This document shows positions 22,861 to 34,439 of a stretch of DNA of 64,000 bases, one piece after another. Numbering within the stretch: the first letter of the stretch is position 1; every line of letters begins with the position of its first letter. Source of the DNA: Cordylochernes scorpioides (taxonomy: Eukaryota > Arthropoda > Arachnida > Pseudoscorpiones > Chernetidae); contig CP092863.1 in the NCBI GenBank assembly GCA_030710605.1, positions 122,190,203 to 122,254,202 on the forward strand. The letters run 5' to 3'. A program made the translations under genes and the position numbers. Under the pieces are notes generated by a model. It searched no databases and was not told where the DNA came from. It worked only from the letters and a program-made list of their open reading frames with translations.

Positions 22861-24165
22861 ACCTCGAATAATTTATAATAAATATTAAAGGTAAGGTAAA
22901 GAGAGGTGTGTATTTATTAGAAGGAAGGGCTAAAAATTAATGCCCCTTGTCCTCTGCTGTCAGAATAATGGATGACGTATACTATGTAATTAATTGGTAT
23001 GGAGGGTAGGGTGAATTCTACCAGTAGTTGTGGCGGCTGTATATATATGACATATATATATTTGCATATATATTATTATAGAATACTATATTATTATAGA
23101 AAATCATTCCATCTTTGACGTATATTTTCAATAAATAATTAAACATATGGAAATTTAGATAAATAGATAGATAGATAATAAAGTATCTCTATGCAAATTC
23201 ATTTCTTCATTCTGTTCTATAGGATGTTCTTAGAGCGTTCTTAGGAAGCATAGATACATATTTGTATATTTAGCTATTTGGGCATTTTGCTTGCAGCTAT
23301 ATATGCAAACTTTATATGCAAACATATATGCAATATAGAAACTCTTATATCAAGTTAAGGGAAGATGGTATTTATGCATTAAAAGAGGCACCTCTCCCTT
23401 TGAAAATGTAAGAAAAGAATCCATTTTTTCTATTACCCCAAGTAGAAAACTTAAAGGTGGTGATAAAGAATAAGTCGTATCCCCGATTTTAATATTTACA
23501 CAACAAATCTATGCAACTATATATGCAACATGGATAGCGGTTAATACAAATATGTATGTATTCTAAAAACCGAACAGATACAATATATAAACCATGATGG
23601 TATGCAACTCTATATGCAACAAGGGTAGCTAGCTATATATGTAAATATGTATGCAACTCTACATACATGGCATAGATCTGCTGCTATATATGCAACTATA
23701 ATATGACAAGAAAATTTCTAATCACCCCCCCAGCTAATTACTTACAAGTAAAGATAACCCCAATTATGTGACATAAATATAATTAACGTTTTAATTTCCT
23801 TTTTTCCCTGCCCACTAATTGGATCCCTGTTGACTCGGTATCACCCGACCGGCCAAATTGGATGAACCACGGGATTAATTGGAATAAAAATTAGTAGTTC
23901 GGCTAATCATCTTAGAGAAGCCAGAATATGGACTGTGGAGATGTGTAAATAGGAAATGGTACAAAGCCTTCCTCACTTCAATTCTCTCTTTTTCCTAATT
24001 AGTTCACTAATTGCATAAATCTGTCCTTTATTTACAAAATCAATAAATTTGAATGGTCCCATCCTCTATATACATATATACATATATAGTACGCCGTGTG
24101 TATTGTTAAATGGAACTCTACTAAAATACTGAATTTGAACCAAAATCGATCCGTCTGAGTCTTCT
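22861..24165. other. AT-rich stretch with family J motif
   Basis: Contains 'gaggcacctctccctttg' near 23384 (family J, reverse of the motif at 38825 and 47922) and many 'atatgcaac' words. No gene recognised. Confidence 0.45.
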
Positions 24166-24380
24166 ATACTCATGAAGACAAAACTTAAGGAAGTTGTACC
24201 TTTCAGCATATATATCGGGATTGAGACAATAACTCTGAAAGATATTACAGTGATCTTTATTGAAGACATACGAGATAACTAATTGTGGACAAAATTGCCT
24301 CTGTCTCATTCGAAAAACAGTCGACCGGCGACATCAAAGACTTTCCACTTCCTTAAGATTTGTCCAGGAATGTAATTCAA
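24166..24380 (+). mobile_element. S118 MITE, one-unit copy
   Basis: Left end 'gacaaaacttaaggaagttg', one 118-bp unit and a right-end module with 'cgaccggcgacatcaaagac' and inverted end 'cttccttaagatttgtcc'. Same structure as 5109-5320. Confidence 0.85.
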
Positions 24381-24404
24381 GCAGCAGTCTTTTATTCCCA
24401 AGTA

Positions 24405-24670
24405 CGCGTAATATAGACCATGATAACCATGGTCAGAGGTGAGCGAATGCTTTTGCTTCAAACGCAACACAGTCTGCAAATGTTGAAACAGCGCTATTTT
24501 ACACTTTTAGGGGTTCTAGAGCCCCATTTGGTTACTTTTACTCATCGGCAAGAGAACTTTTATAAGAATTGGGGTAATTTAGAAGCTTTTTTTTTTCAGA
24601 AAAAAGGTTTCCAATGCGGGATTCGATCCCGGGTTGTGAGGCTTTCGAATCCATCAAGCAAATTTGAGCT
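24405..24670 (-). mobile_element. tRNA-derived SINE, minus strand
   Basis: Tail 'agaccatgataaccatgg', body 'agagccccatttggttac', inverted B box 'gggattcgatcccgggtt' (about 24619). It follows the S118 copy almost directly, as at 17394-17620. Confidence 0.75.
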
Positions 24671-25129
24671 ACCCTGAAATTATACTTATATATATTTACA
24701 TATACCAATTTCCATTTTGAATTAACATATAGAAGATTTATACATCCAATAAGAAATGGTTTCATTATATATCGTGAAATAAGATATGTGTGAATCAAAA
24801 TATATATTTATATAAATTGAAACCGCTACGATTTATTTGTGATTTGCATAATACTCTTTTAAAGGCTCTCTATACATACTTTCTAACCTTTTTGCATATA
24901 TCCCACTCTAATATAGATTGAAGGTTAGAGAAGTGACATTTCCAGCTGTCCAATGAGCAGCGACCTCTGTCTACACGCCACACCCATAAAACACGTGCCG
25001 TGACCAGAATATAGAGTTTGCTGGGTGTATGAAGGTCACAGCTTCCCGGACACACCGAGAAACACACCCGGATTACTGGTTAACAATGAAGTGGTTAAAC
25101 CAACTTTCACTTAAGTCTTTGGAAAGTAT
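24671..25129. other. No recognised feature
   Basis: AT-rich, then balanced at 24900-25090. The 65-residue minus-strand frame at 24870 matches nothing I know. Confidence 0.4.
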
Positions 25130-27077
25130 ACATTCATGGACAAAACTTAAGGAAGTTGTACCTTTCAGAATGTATATCGGGATTGAGACAATAACTCTGA
25201 AAGATATAACACTGACCTTTATTGAAGACACACAAGATAACCAATATACATTCATGGACAAAACTTAAGGAAGTTGTACCTTACAGAATGTATATCGGGA
25301 TTGAGACAATAACTCTGAAAGATATAACAGTGACCTTTATTGAAGACACGCGAGATAACCAATATACATTCATGGACAAAACTTAAGGAAGTTGTACCTT
25401 TCAGAATGTATATCGGGATTGAGACACTAACTCTGAAAGATATAACAGTGACCTTTATTGAAGACACACGAGATAACCAATATACACTCATGGACAAAAC
25501 TTAAGGAAGTTGTACCTTTCAGCATGTATATCGGGATTGAGACAATAACTCTGAAAGATATTACAGTGACCTTTATTGAAGACACACGAGATAACCAATA
25601 TACACTCATGGACAAAACTTAAGAAAGTTGTACCTTTCAGCATGTATATCAGGATTGAGACAATATATCTGAAAGATATTACAGTGACCTTTATTGAGGA
25701 CACACGAGATAACCAATATACACTCATGGACAAAACTTAAGGAAGTTGTACCTTTCAGCATGTATATCAGGATTGAGACAATATATCTGAAAGATATTAC
25801 AGTGACCTTTATTGAGGACACACGAGATAACCAATATACATTCATGGACAAAACTTAAGGAAGTTGTACATTTCAGAATGTATATCTGGATTGAGACAAT
25901 AACTATGAAAGATATTACACTGACCTTTATTGAGGACACACGAGATAACCAATATACATTCATGGACAAAACTTAAGGAAGTTGTACCTTTCAGAATGTA
26001 TATCGGGATTGAGACAATAACTCTGAAAGATATAACAGTGACCTTTATTGAAGACACACGAGATAACCAATATAAACTCATGGACAAAACTTAAGGAAGT
26101 TGTACCTTTCAGAATGTATATCGGGATTGAGACAATAACTCTGAAAGATATAACAGTGACCTTTATTGAAGACACACGAGATAACCAATATACACTCATG
26201 GACAAAACTTAAAGAAGTTGTACCTTTCAGAATGTATATCGGGATTGAGACAATAACTCCGAAAGATATAACAGTGACCTTTATTGAAGACACATGAGAT
26301 AACCAATATACATTCATGGACAAAACTTAAGGAAGTTGTACCTTTCAGAATGTATATCGGGATTGAGACAATAACTCTGAAAGATATAACAGTGACCTTT
26401 ATTGAAGACACGCGAGATAACCAATATACACTCATGGACAAAACTTAAGGAAGTTGTACCTTTCAGCATGTATATCAGGATTGAGACAATATATCTGAAA
26501 GATATTACAGTGACCTTTATTGAAGACACACGAGATAACCAATATACATTCATGGACAAAACTTAAGGAAGTTGTACCTTTCAGAATGTATATCGGGATT
26601 GAGACACTAACTCTGAAAGATATAACAGTGACCTTTATTGAAGACACACGAGATAACCAATATACACTCATGGACAAAACTTAAGGAAGTTGTACCTTTC
26701 AGCATGTATATCGGGATTGAGACAATAACTCTGAAAGATATTACAGTGACCTTTATTGAAGACACACGAGATAACCAATATACACTCATGGACAAAATTT
26801 AAGGAAGTTGTACCTTTCAGCATGTATATCGGAATTGAGACAATAACTCTGAAAGATATTACAGTGACCTTTATTGAAGACACACGAGATAACCAATATA
26901 CACTCATGGACAAAACTTAAGGAAGTTGTACCTTTCAGCATGTATATCGGGATTGAGACAATAACTCTGAAAGATATTACAGTGACCTTTATTGAAGACA
27001 ATGTTTCCCTCAAAAAATAAACGACAGGAGATATCAAAGACTTTCCATTTACTCAAGTTGTGTCTATGAGTGTATAT
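25130..27077 (+). mobile_element. S118 element with 16-unit array
   Basis: Sixteen 118-bp units with starts every 118 bp from 25136 to 26906, then a right-end module (27000-27077) closing with an inverted terminus ('cttt ccatttactcaagttg'). Two unit subtypes alternate: 'cagaatg..gatataacag' and 'cagcatg..gatattacag'. The variant 'agacactaactctg' occurs at 25372 and again exactly ten units later at 26552, suggesting block duplication or conversion within the array. No gene. Confidence 0.9.
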
Positions 27078-27129
27078 TTCCTACCAGTCTACAATTTACT
27101 TCTCTATCTTGTTTTTTGTTTTTATTTTC

Positions 27130-27420
27130 CGAACGTTAGGGAAGTGATATAAACCTTCAAATTTCTACAGCCAGGACCCGGGATCGAATCCCGCATTGGA
27201 CACTCCAGAATAAAAACTAATTGATTCAATAACCCCCGATTCTTGAAGAAGTTCAACCCCACAGTTAGTGCAAGTAACCAAACGGAGCTCTGACACATTT
27301 TAAATGAAAAAGACGAACTGCGCTTTTTCTACATGTGTATGTAGATGTGGTGTACTTACAGTAAAAGTAATCGCTAAATATTCACCATGATTATCATGGC
27401 TTGTGCACTTGGGAATAGTA
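27130..27420 (+). mobile_element. tRNA-derived SINE, near full length
   Basis: Head 'gggaagtgatataaacc', B box-like GGATCGAATCC (about 27181), 'cgcattggacac', body 'caagtaaccaaacggagctc', tail 'ggtgtacttacagtaaaag' and 'ccatgattatcatggc'. Diverged. Confidence 0.75.
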
Positions 27421-27829
27421 AAATAGAATAATAACAGAATTTACTGAAAAAATCTTGTCTTCTTATGGACTTCACTCACGAAGTTATAAAGGTATTTCTA
27501 TCTTTCCGTTATATAGTAGTTCAGTAATAAAGGAATTGTCTTATGATTAGAATTTGCATAGTTTATTCTCGCTACTTGGAGGAAACCCTATTTACATAAC
27601 TTAGCTTGTAATCTTATTTATGGATGTCGTTTAAAAGTTTGTGTGGGCACCTTTTAAACCAGCTATGTTGTTAGCTGTGCCAGACATTTCCACAAACCTT
27701 TCTCAGAGTGTCTATGCAAATCAGAATACATATCAGACTGAATACAAATATAAATACAAATCAGAGTAGAGAATACAAAGAATCTGGAATTTAGTGAACT
27801 TATTTGTAACGTAAAACTAAAAGGAAAGG
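27421..27829. other. No recognised feature
   Basis: AT-rich sequence between a SINE and a reversed S118 array; nothing recognised. Confidence 0.4.
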
Positions 27830-28940
27830 AACTCATAAACAAAACTTTAGGAATTTACATATTTTGATGTCGTTATTCGTCTGCTTTTCTGAAGGAGACA
27901 GAGACAATTTTTTTCACAATTGGTTATCTCGTGTGTCTTCAAAAAAGGTCACTGTAATATCTTTCAGAGTTATTGTCTCAATCCCGATATACATGCTGAA
28001 AGGTACAACTTCCTTAAGTTTTGTCCATAAGTGTATATTGGTTATCTCGTGTGTCTTCAATAAAGGTCACTGTAATATATTTCAGAGTTATTGTCTCAAT
28101 CCCGATATACATGCTGAAAGGTACAACTTCCTTAAGTTTTGTTCATGAGTGTATATTGGTTATCTTGTGTGTCTTCAATAAAGGTCACTGTAATATCTTT
28201 CAGAGTTATTGTCTCATTCCCGATATACATGCTAAAAGGTACAACTTCCTTAAGTTTTGTCCAGGAGTGTATATTGGTTATCTCGTGTGTCTTCAATAAA
28301 GGTCACTGTAATATCTTTCAGAGTTATTGTCTCAATCCCGATATACATGCTAAAAGGTACAACTTCCATAAGTTTTGTCTATGAGTGTATATTGGTTATC
28401 TCGTGTGTCTTCAATAAAGGTCACTGTAATATCTTTCAGAGTTATTGTCTCAATCCCGATAAACATGCTAAAAGGTACAACTTCCATAAGTTTTGTCTAT
28501 GAGTGTATATTGGTTATCTCGTGTGTCTTCAATAAAGGTCACTGTAATATCTTTCAGAGTTATTGTCTCAATCCCGATATACATGCTGAAAGGTACAACT
28601 TCCTTAAGTTTTGTCCATAAGTGTATATTGGTTATCTCGTGTGTCTTCAATAAAGGTCACTGTAATATCTTTCAGAGTTATTGTCTCAATCCCGATATAC
28701 ATGCTGAAAGGTACAACTTCCTTAAGTTTTGTTCATGAGTGTATATTGGTTATCTTGTGTGTCTTCAATAAAGGTCACTGTAATATCTTTCAGAGTTATT
28801 GTCTCAATCCCGATATACATGCTAAAAGGTACAACTTCCATAAGTTTTGTCTATGAGTGTATATTGGTTATCTCGTGTGTCTTCAATAAAGGTCACTGTA
28901 ATATCTTTCAGAGTTATTGTCTCAATCCCGATATACACCC
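27830..28940 (-). mobile_element. S118 element with ~9-unit array, reversed
   Basis: The right-end module comes first (27831-27915, 'gatgtcgttattcgtctgc'), followed by about nine inverted 118-bp units up to 28938, where the last unit breaks off at 'cccgatatacac'. It is in opposite orientation to the 25130 array, 0.8 kb away. The left terminus is lost. Confidence 0.9.
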
Positions 28941-29187
28941 GATATACACACCCCAATTTAAAGCCAATCAACCAATCTATATTTACCCCCTGCAAGAGTT
29001 ATATGGAGGTGTTTGGGTATAACCAGAAAGAGGCTGCCCATTGTTTCCACTAAGGCTATATATAAACCAAGCTGGGTAAAGAAGTAGCAATTAGGGCCCA
29101 GAATAGAAATTCTCATTTGGGAGGAGCCAGCTAGTTGGAATACTATATTAAATATATTGGTTTATATACTATAAATACGGCTTAATG
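28941..29187. other. No recognised feature
   Basis: Short spacer between the S118 array and a SINE. Confidence 0.4.
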
Positions 29188-29420
29188 TATGGAGGCTGAT
29201 GGAGTAGTGGTCTAAACCGTCGATTTCTGATAGATATGACACGGGTTCGAATCCCGCGTTGTACACTTTTTTTCTAAAAATTATTGCTTCAATGGGCACT
29301 GTTTCTTTCAAATGTCCAATTCCATTAGTGAGTCCAAGTAACATGAACTAGGCTCTAAGTGAAAAAGTCGAACAGCCTTTTACATATGTAAATATGTGGT
29401 GCACTTATAGTTAAACCAGT
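29188..29420 (+). mobile_element. tRNA-derived SINE
   Basis: The A-box-like 'tggagtagtggtctaaacc' and B box GGTTCGAATCC (29243-29253) are spaced as in a tRNA head. Then 'cgcgttgtacac', the SINE body and tail 'gtggtgcacttatag'. This copy has the clearest tRNA-like promoter of the set. Confidence 0.85.
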
Positions 29421-29524
29421 CTTTATCAGTAAAGCATCTTTTTTAGAAATTGTGAAGATTTCATTTGATACTTTGTGGATCTCCTAAAATCAAAGCTCGC
29501 ACTAAACTGAATAAGGCAATTAGC
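29421..29524 (+). repeat. Family E module, copy 1
   Basis: 'actttgtggatctcc..atcaaagctcgc' followed by a decayed hammerhead-like core: CUGAAUAAGGC..UUAGCCCGAAACC (about 29505-29545). It then runs into a SINE head, so the two repeats are fused. Confidence 0.55.
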
Positions 29525-29745
29525 CCGAAACCATGGTCTCGAATGGTTCGAATCCCTATTTGGACACTTTTTTTTCTAGAAAATATTGCTTCAAACAGCG
29601 CCGATTTGTCAAATGTCCAATTCCATTCGTAAGTGCAAGTAACCAGAAATGGGCTCTGGCACAATTGTAAGTGTAAAAGTTGAACTGGTTTTTACCTATG
29701 TAGAAATGTGGTGTACTTACAGTAAAATAAATCTTTATCAGTTAA
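29525..29745 (+). mobile_element. tRNA-derived SINE, head fused to family E
   Basis: B box GGTTCGAATCC at about 29547, then body 'caagtaaccagaaatggg' and tail 'gtggtgtacttacagtaaa'. The tRNA-like 5' part is replaced by family E sequence. Confidence 0.7.
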
Positions 29746-29995
29746 GCATCTTTTTAAGAAATTGTCAAGATTTCATTTGATACTTTGTGGATCTAATGAA
29801 ATCAAAGCTCGCTCTATACTGACGAGAGCCATTAGCCCGAAACCATGGTCTCGAGGTGGGTGTTTATCAGTTTACTAAACTTGATGTTGTGGCTTCTTCA
29901 CCGACCCGAGTCCGTTAGTTTGCCGAGACGGTTACTAGATGGTGCCTAGTTTCTAGCGTCTATTTTGACGGTGAGAGGTGACCTTTTATTTATAT
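29746..29995 (+). repeat. Family E-F composite, copy 2, with hammerhead-like core
   Basis: The hammerhead-like core is at 29819-29850: CUGACGA, an imperfect stem II (GAGCCATTAGCCC), GAAA, then CCATGGUC. Stem I is weak. Downstream follows family F ('gatgttgtggcttcttcac' to 'tgagaggtgacc'). Confidence 0.65.
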
Positions 29996-30250
29996 ACCTC
30001 TATATAGGTTACAACCTAGCTTTTTGTGGATCTCCTGAAATCAAAGCTCGACCTAAACTGAAGAGGCCGATTAGCCCGAAACCATTGGGCTCGAAGTCGG
30101 TGTTTATCAGTTTGCTAAACTTGGTGCTCTGATTTTGTCACTTACCCGATTTCGCTAGTTTGCCGAGACGGTCAATAGTTGGGGTCTAGTTTCTGCCGTC
30201 TATTTTGACGGTGAGAGGTGACCTTTATTTATATAGCTATATATAGATTA
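29996..30250 (+). repeat. Family E-F composite, copy 3
   Basis: Direct repeat of the preceding unit: 'tttttgtggatctcctgaaa', a decayed core 'ctgaagaggccgattagccc' + GAAACC, then the F segment. Copies 2 and 3 lie in tandem, period about 240 bp. Confidence 0.65.
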
Positions 30251-30535
30251 CAACATAGCTTTTGACTCACACTATATACAAGTTGAAAATTTCTACTAGA
30301 TATAGAATTGTAATATATTTAAGAACACTTTGTAAAAGTGAACTCTCTATTCTTTATATCTATCGCCTTCCTAGAAGATGTCTTTCATGTTAGACAATGC
30401 TAAAACGCTCTAGTATTTTAAAATATAAATAAATATTCAGTTTACAAGGTTATCCTAAAAGTCCGTAAACACTTGCAAAAAAAAATTGTACAAGATACTA
30501 CAAGAATACTACTAGTGATGCTACTCGGTTGATAC

Positions 30536-30950
30536 TATGATACAAGAATATGCAATTGATGTAAGAATATGCAATTAATACAAGAATATGCAATTGATGT
30601 AAGAATATGCAATTGATGTAAGAATATGCAATTGATGTAAGAATATGCAATTGATGTAAGAATATGCAATTGATGTAAGAATATGCAATTGATGTAAGAA
30701 TATGCAATTAATACAAGAATATGCAATTAATGTAAGAATGTGCAATTAATACAAGAATATGCAATTGATACAAAATATGCAATTGATGTAAGAATATGCA
30801 ATTAATACAAGAATATGCAATTAATGTAAGAATATGCAATTAATACAAGAATACAATTTATGCATATGCAATTGATAAATATTCAATTGATGGAAGAATA
30901 TGCAAATTGATGCAAGAATATGCAATTTATACAAGAATATGCAACAAAAT
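30536..30950 (+). repeat. 19-bp minisatellite
   Basis: About twenty copies of a 19-bp unit like 'gtaagaatatgcaattgat', alternating with an 'aatacaag' variant. The two minus-strand frames over it are the repeat read as Leu/Ile/Ser-rich peptide. Confidence 0.9.
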
Positions 30951-31539
30951 TCTTACAAAAAGGCTAAAGAACATATCGTTTGCTGTTATATTCAGGGGTA
31001 AATCAATAAAAAGAAAGCTAAAAAGATCTAGAAGGCCCACAGTTGAGGTAATAATACAAGGCATCGAACATTTTAATGGAAATTTTGACAAATCGAGGGT
31101 AATTTTGTAGCAGCAGATTGGGTAGGTGGTTGGTACAGTAATGGCGGAGGGGGGAAATGCGTACAGACGATGCTTCCAAACAAATCCCGCCGTTATTCCT
31201 CCAATCAAAATAAGCCTACCAACAGAAATAGCACCTTTCAATTTATTAGCCAATTGATTCCTTTCTGCATGCTTCGTTAAATCTGCTAAAAACAGAAATT
31301 TCCAAATATTTATCTTTTGTTTTTATTCTTTCACGTTATCAATGGGATTTTCTTCCACTTAATGCATCTTTATATTTGTACATATTCTTTTTTTTTTCAA
31401 ATATAAAACTGTTTATAGATAATAGGTATTGTATATTATAATAACTTTAACCTCTAGTGTATTATTCTCCGTTTATATATTTATATACGTCTGTGTGTGT
31501 GGATAAAAATGAATTTTGAAAAGAGGTCAGGTATTTATA
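30951..31539. other. Unassigned; balanced part at 31000-31260
   Basis: Frames on both strands (67 residues plus, 108 residues minus) cover a stretch with less AT bias. No motif I can place. It could be a decayed coding remnant. Confidence 0.3.
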
Positions 31540-31846
31540 CAGTAGAACCTCTCTTTAGCGGGCACTCCACTAGAGGACACCTCTATACAGTAGAACAATA
31601 CTCCATGAGAGGACACCTCTCTACAGTAGAACATACTCCATGAGAGGACACTCACGCTAGAGGACACCTCTCTACAGTAGAACATACTCCATGAGAGGAC
31701 ACCTCTCTATAAAGGACAGTTTTTTCATTTGCAAAATTACCATTTTTACTATATAGGAACTCTCCGGTGAGAGGACATCTCTTTTCCTAAAGGACAGTTT
31801 AGCTCTACAATTAGGTGTTGACCTTTACAGGGAGGTTGTTCTATTG
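31540..31846. mobile_element. pogo-like MITE with internal tandem repeats
   Basis: Flanked by TA (31538-31539 and 31847-31848). Ends are CAGTAGAACCTCTC and, inverted, CAATAGAACAACCTCC. The inside repeats 'actccatgagaggacacctc' several times. TA duplication and CAGT-type ends fit the pogo/Tigger branch of Tc1/mariner. No transposase. Confidence 0.7.
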
Positions 31847-31861
31847 TATTAAAAACAAAAA

Positions 31862-32062
31862 TGGTATATTCTTACAGCTCAGACGAGCATTTTTAGATTG
31901 AAGAGAGCCATCTAGTGGAACAAAAATCAACTAAACGTTGATTTAGGCTTGTATCATAATATTTGGTTAACCCATTTTCTTGATAAATCTAAAATAGAAA
32001 ACCACGTACGCGTTTCGGGCTGTTGGTCTTCGTCAACGTGGTGCAGGCTGTACCTCATAGGT
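31862..32062 (-). mobile_element. Family D element with decayed hammerhead
   Basis: 'gagagccatctagtggaac', 'aatcaactaaacgttgattt', 'cttgataaatct' and then a hammerhead-like core at the inner end. Related to the foldback at 62838-63212. It is a single arm here. Confidence 0.75.
32002..32041 (-). ncRNA. Hammerhead-like motif, core mutated
   Basis: Stem I CCACG/CGUGG is intact. The core reads UUGACGA, then AGACCAACAGCCC, GAAA and CGCGUA. C3 is U and stem II has mismatches, so activity is doubtful. Confidence 0.65.
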
Positions 32063-32534
32063 TGATCCGTGTCGTATGTTTTACATTTATCTAAAAAAAC
32101 TATATTTGTTTATAAACCAATCATATTTATCTCTGTTGAAACCTTACATATATATATATATACAGCTAGGCCTAACCAGGCCTAACTGTTAAACCGTCCC
32201 AAAGACACAAACTAAAGAAAAACTGTCTCATCTTACCAAACTAAGATATATCAAACAAAATAAAACATCTTTAATCCAATCCAAAAACAACAAAAAAAAA
32301 AGTATTTGACACCCCGGCTGGTGTAGCTCTTAATCTATCAGTGATGGGAAAATCAATAAAAATAATACTAAAATGTTTTGTTCTCAACTTTATTACACTT
32401 AGCGGGAAAATTTAATTTGTCACAGAAATAATAAAACGTGTTCAGAGTCCTATAAAATATAGGAATAGAAAATGTTCTATTTATCTGTTGTGTGTTTATA
32501 GCGTTTTAAATTATATTTGTGTATATATTATTGT
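32063..32534. other. No recognised feature
   Basis: AT-rich, with a (TA)n run near 32150. Confidence 0.4.
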
Positions 32535-32638
32535 AAAAGAAAATAAGACCTAATCCAAATAATTTATTAGTGTGTGACGTTTCGGTAACAACATTGTCAC
32601 ACACTAATAAATTATTTGGATTAGGTCTTATTTTCTTT
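32535..32638. repeat. Family I foldback with hammerhead-like centre
   Basis: Near-perfect inverted repeat: arms from 'aaagaaaataagacctaatc' inward to 'ttattagtgtgtgac' and their inverse. On the minus strand the centre reads GUGACAAUGUUGUUACCGAAAC-GUC, which resembles a hammerhead 3' half (GAAAC..GUC) but has no proper CUGANGA or stem II. Confidence 0.75.
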
Positions 32639-32831
32639 GAATATAATCTATAATCCAAATTGTGCTTTATCATTGTGTCTTAGTGTTATAACAATTTATT
32701 AAATGATATGTGTGCGTATGTAAATATGAAATATAAGATGATTATTTCAAATATATTGAATTTAATTGTTACATATACGACTCAACGAGAAATATACGAT
32801 AAAGCTTAAATGTATAAAACTGTATAGAAAA

Positions 32832-33568
32832 CACATTCATGGACAAAACTTAAGGAAGTTGTACCATTCAGCATGTATATCGGGATTGAGACAATAACTC
32901 TGAAAGATATTACAGTGACCTTTATTGAAGACACACGAGATAACCAATATACACTCATGGACAAAACTTAAGGAAGTTGTACCTTTCAACATGTATATCG
33001 GGATTGAGACAATAACTCTGAAAGATATTACAGTGACCTTTATTGAAGACACACGAGATAACCAATATACACTCATGGACAAAACTTAAGGAAGTTGTAT
33101 CTTTCAGCATGTATATCGGGATTGAGACAATAACTCTGAAAGATATTACAGTGACCTTTATTGAAGACACACGAGATAACCAATATACACTCATGGACAA
33201 AACTTAAGGAAGTTGTACCTTTCAGCATGTATATCGGGATTGAGACAATAACTCTGAAAGATATTACAGTGACCTTTATTGAAGACAAACGAGATAACCA
33301 ATATACACTCATGGACAAAACTTAAGGAAGTTGTACCTTTCAGCATGTATATCGGGATTGAGACAATAACTCTGAAAGATATTACAGTGACCTTTATTGA
33401 AGACAAACGAGATAACCAATATACACTCATGGACAAAACTTAAGGAAGTTGTACCTTTCAGCATATATATCGGGATTGAGACAATAACTCTGAAAGATAT
33501 TACAGTGACCTTTATTGAAGACAAACGAGATAACCAATATACACTCATGGACAAAACTTAAGGGAGTT
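32832..33568 (+). mobile_element. S118 array, ~6 units, right end missing
   Basis: Units start at 32839, 32957, 33075, 33193, 33311, 33429 and a partial one at 33547, which breaks off at 'aagggagttg'. Units are nearly identical. There is no right-end module, and a TA microsatellite (33594-33620) follows. Confidence 0.9.
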
Positions 33569-33589
33569 GATAAATCAAGAAAATTCAAC

Positions 33590-33620
<31 letters not shown>

Positions 33621-33621
<1 letters not shown>

Positions 33622-34125
33622 CTATATAAACACGACATTCATAAGAAAAATCAAAATATTGATTCTTCAATATATACACAAGAAATAGAATATGATATCA
33701 TGAATAAACATTTGTAAAACGCTATACATACTTTTTTAAGATGGTAAAATGTAATTTTCCAGGCAGAAGACATTTTTAAATTTAAGAAAAAAAGAACATG
33801 GAGGACCAACTGGAAATTCTTTCATCATACCCCTCCGTTCTATTCAATAACCTATATTGAATATTAATTTATCAATATTATATTTAATCCTGTCTCTATT
33901 TAAATGATAAAATTGAAATTCTATTCATTCGCCCCATTCAACATTTCATTTTATTACCCGCTGTCAAAACTTTTAAAGGTATTTATTGAATGGATTATGA
34001 GGCTTATATGATGATAATGTTCCATATAGTATATTGATATATGCAAATAAAATGTAAATATGTTTCGCATATTTTCCACAATTATTTTCCATATAGAATA
34101 TTGACACCATATATATTTATACCAT
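33621..34125. other. No recognised feature
   Basis: AT-rich sequence with no frame or repeat assigned. Confidence 0.4.
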
Positions 34126-34283
34126 TCTCCGTGGTTAACTTTTCTTGATTAATCAAGAATGGGCATTTGGCCAATTCTGGAATAATTAAAAATCAACGAG
34201 AATAGTTGGTATTTATTCCGATTGATGGCGCAAGCCATCAGCAACTTTCATTTGCACGATAAGGAGATGCCTTTTTTCATAAT
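34126..34283 (+). mobile_element. Family B element, ribozyme truncated
   Basis: Begins inside the ribozyme 3' end ('ccgtggtta'), then 'tcttgattaatcaagaatgg' to 'ggagatgcctttttt'. The 5' hammerhead half is missing. Confidence 0.8.
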
Positions 34284-34439
34284 TATACCATTATACCACT
34301 ATATATATATATATATATATCATTTTATTTCGTTATTTTTTTCCCCATCTTCAGTGTAACTATGCAAATTTTGCCTTAAAAACCTATTTCTTGGTTTCTC
34401 AGAAAGCCTCTTGGACCAAATATTTGGTCGTTGAGGTAC

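Noticed and set aside
25130-27037. Many overlapping 81-residue frames as a gene family
   Set aside because: They are one 118-bp DNA unit read in shifting frames; each ends where the period moves the frame to a stop.
30927-31253. 108-residue minus-strand frame and opposing plus frame as coding
   Set aside because: No motif recognised. It could be a decayed remnant, so I listed the region only as unassigned.
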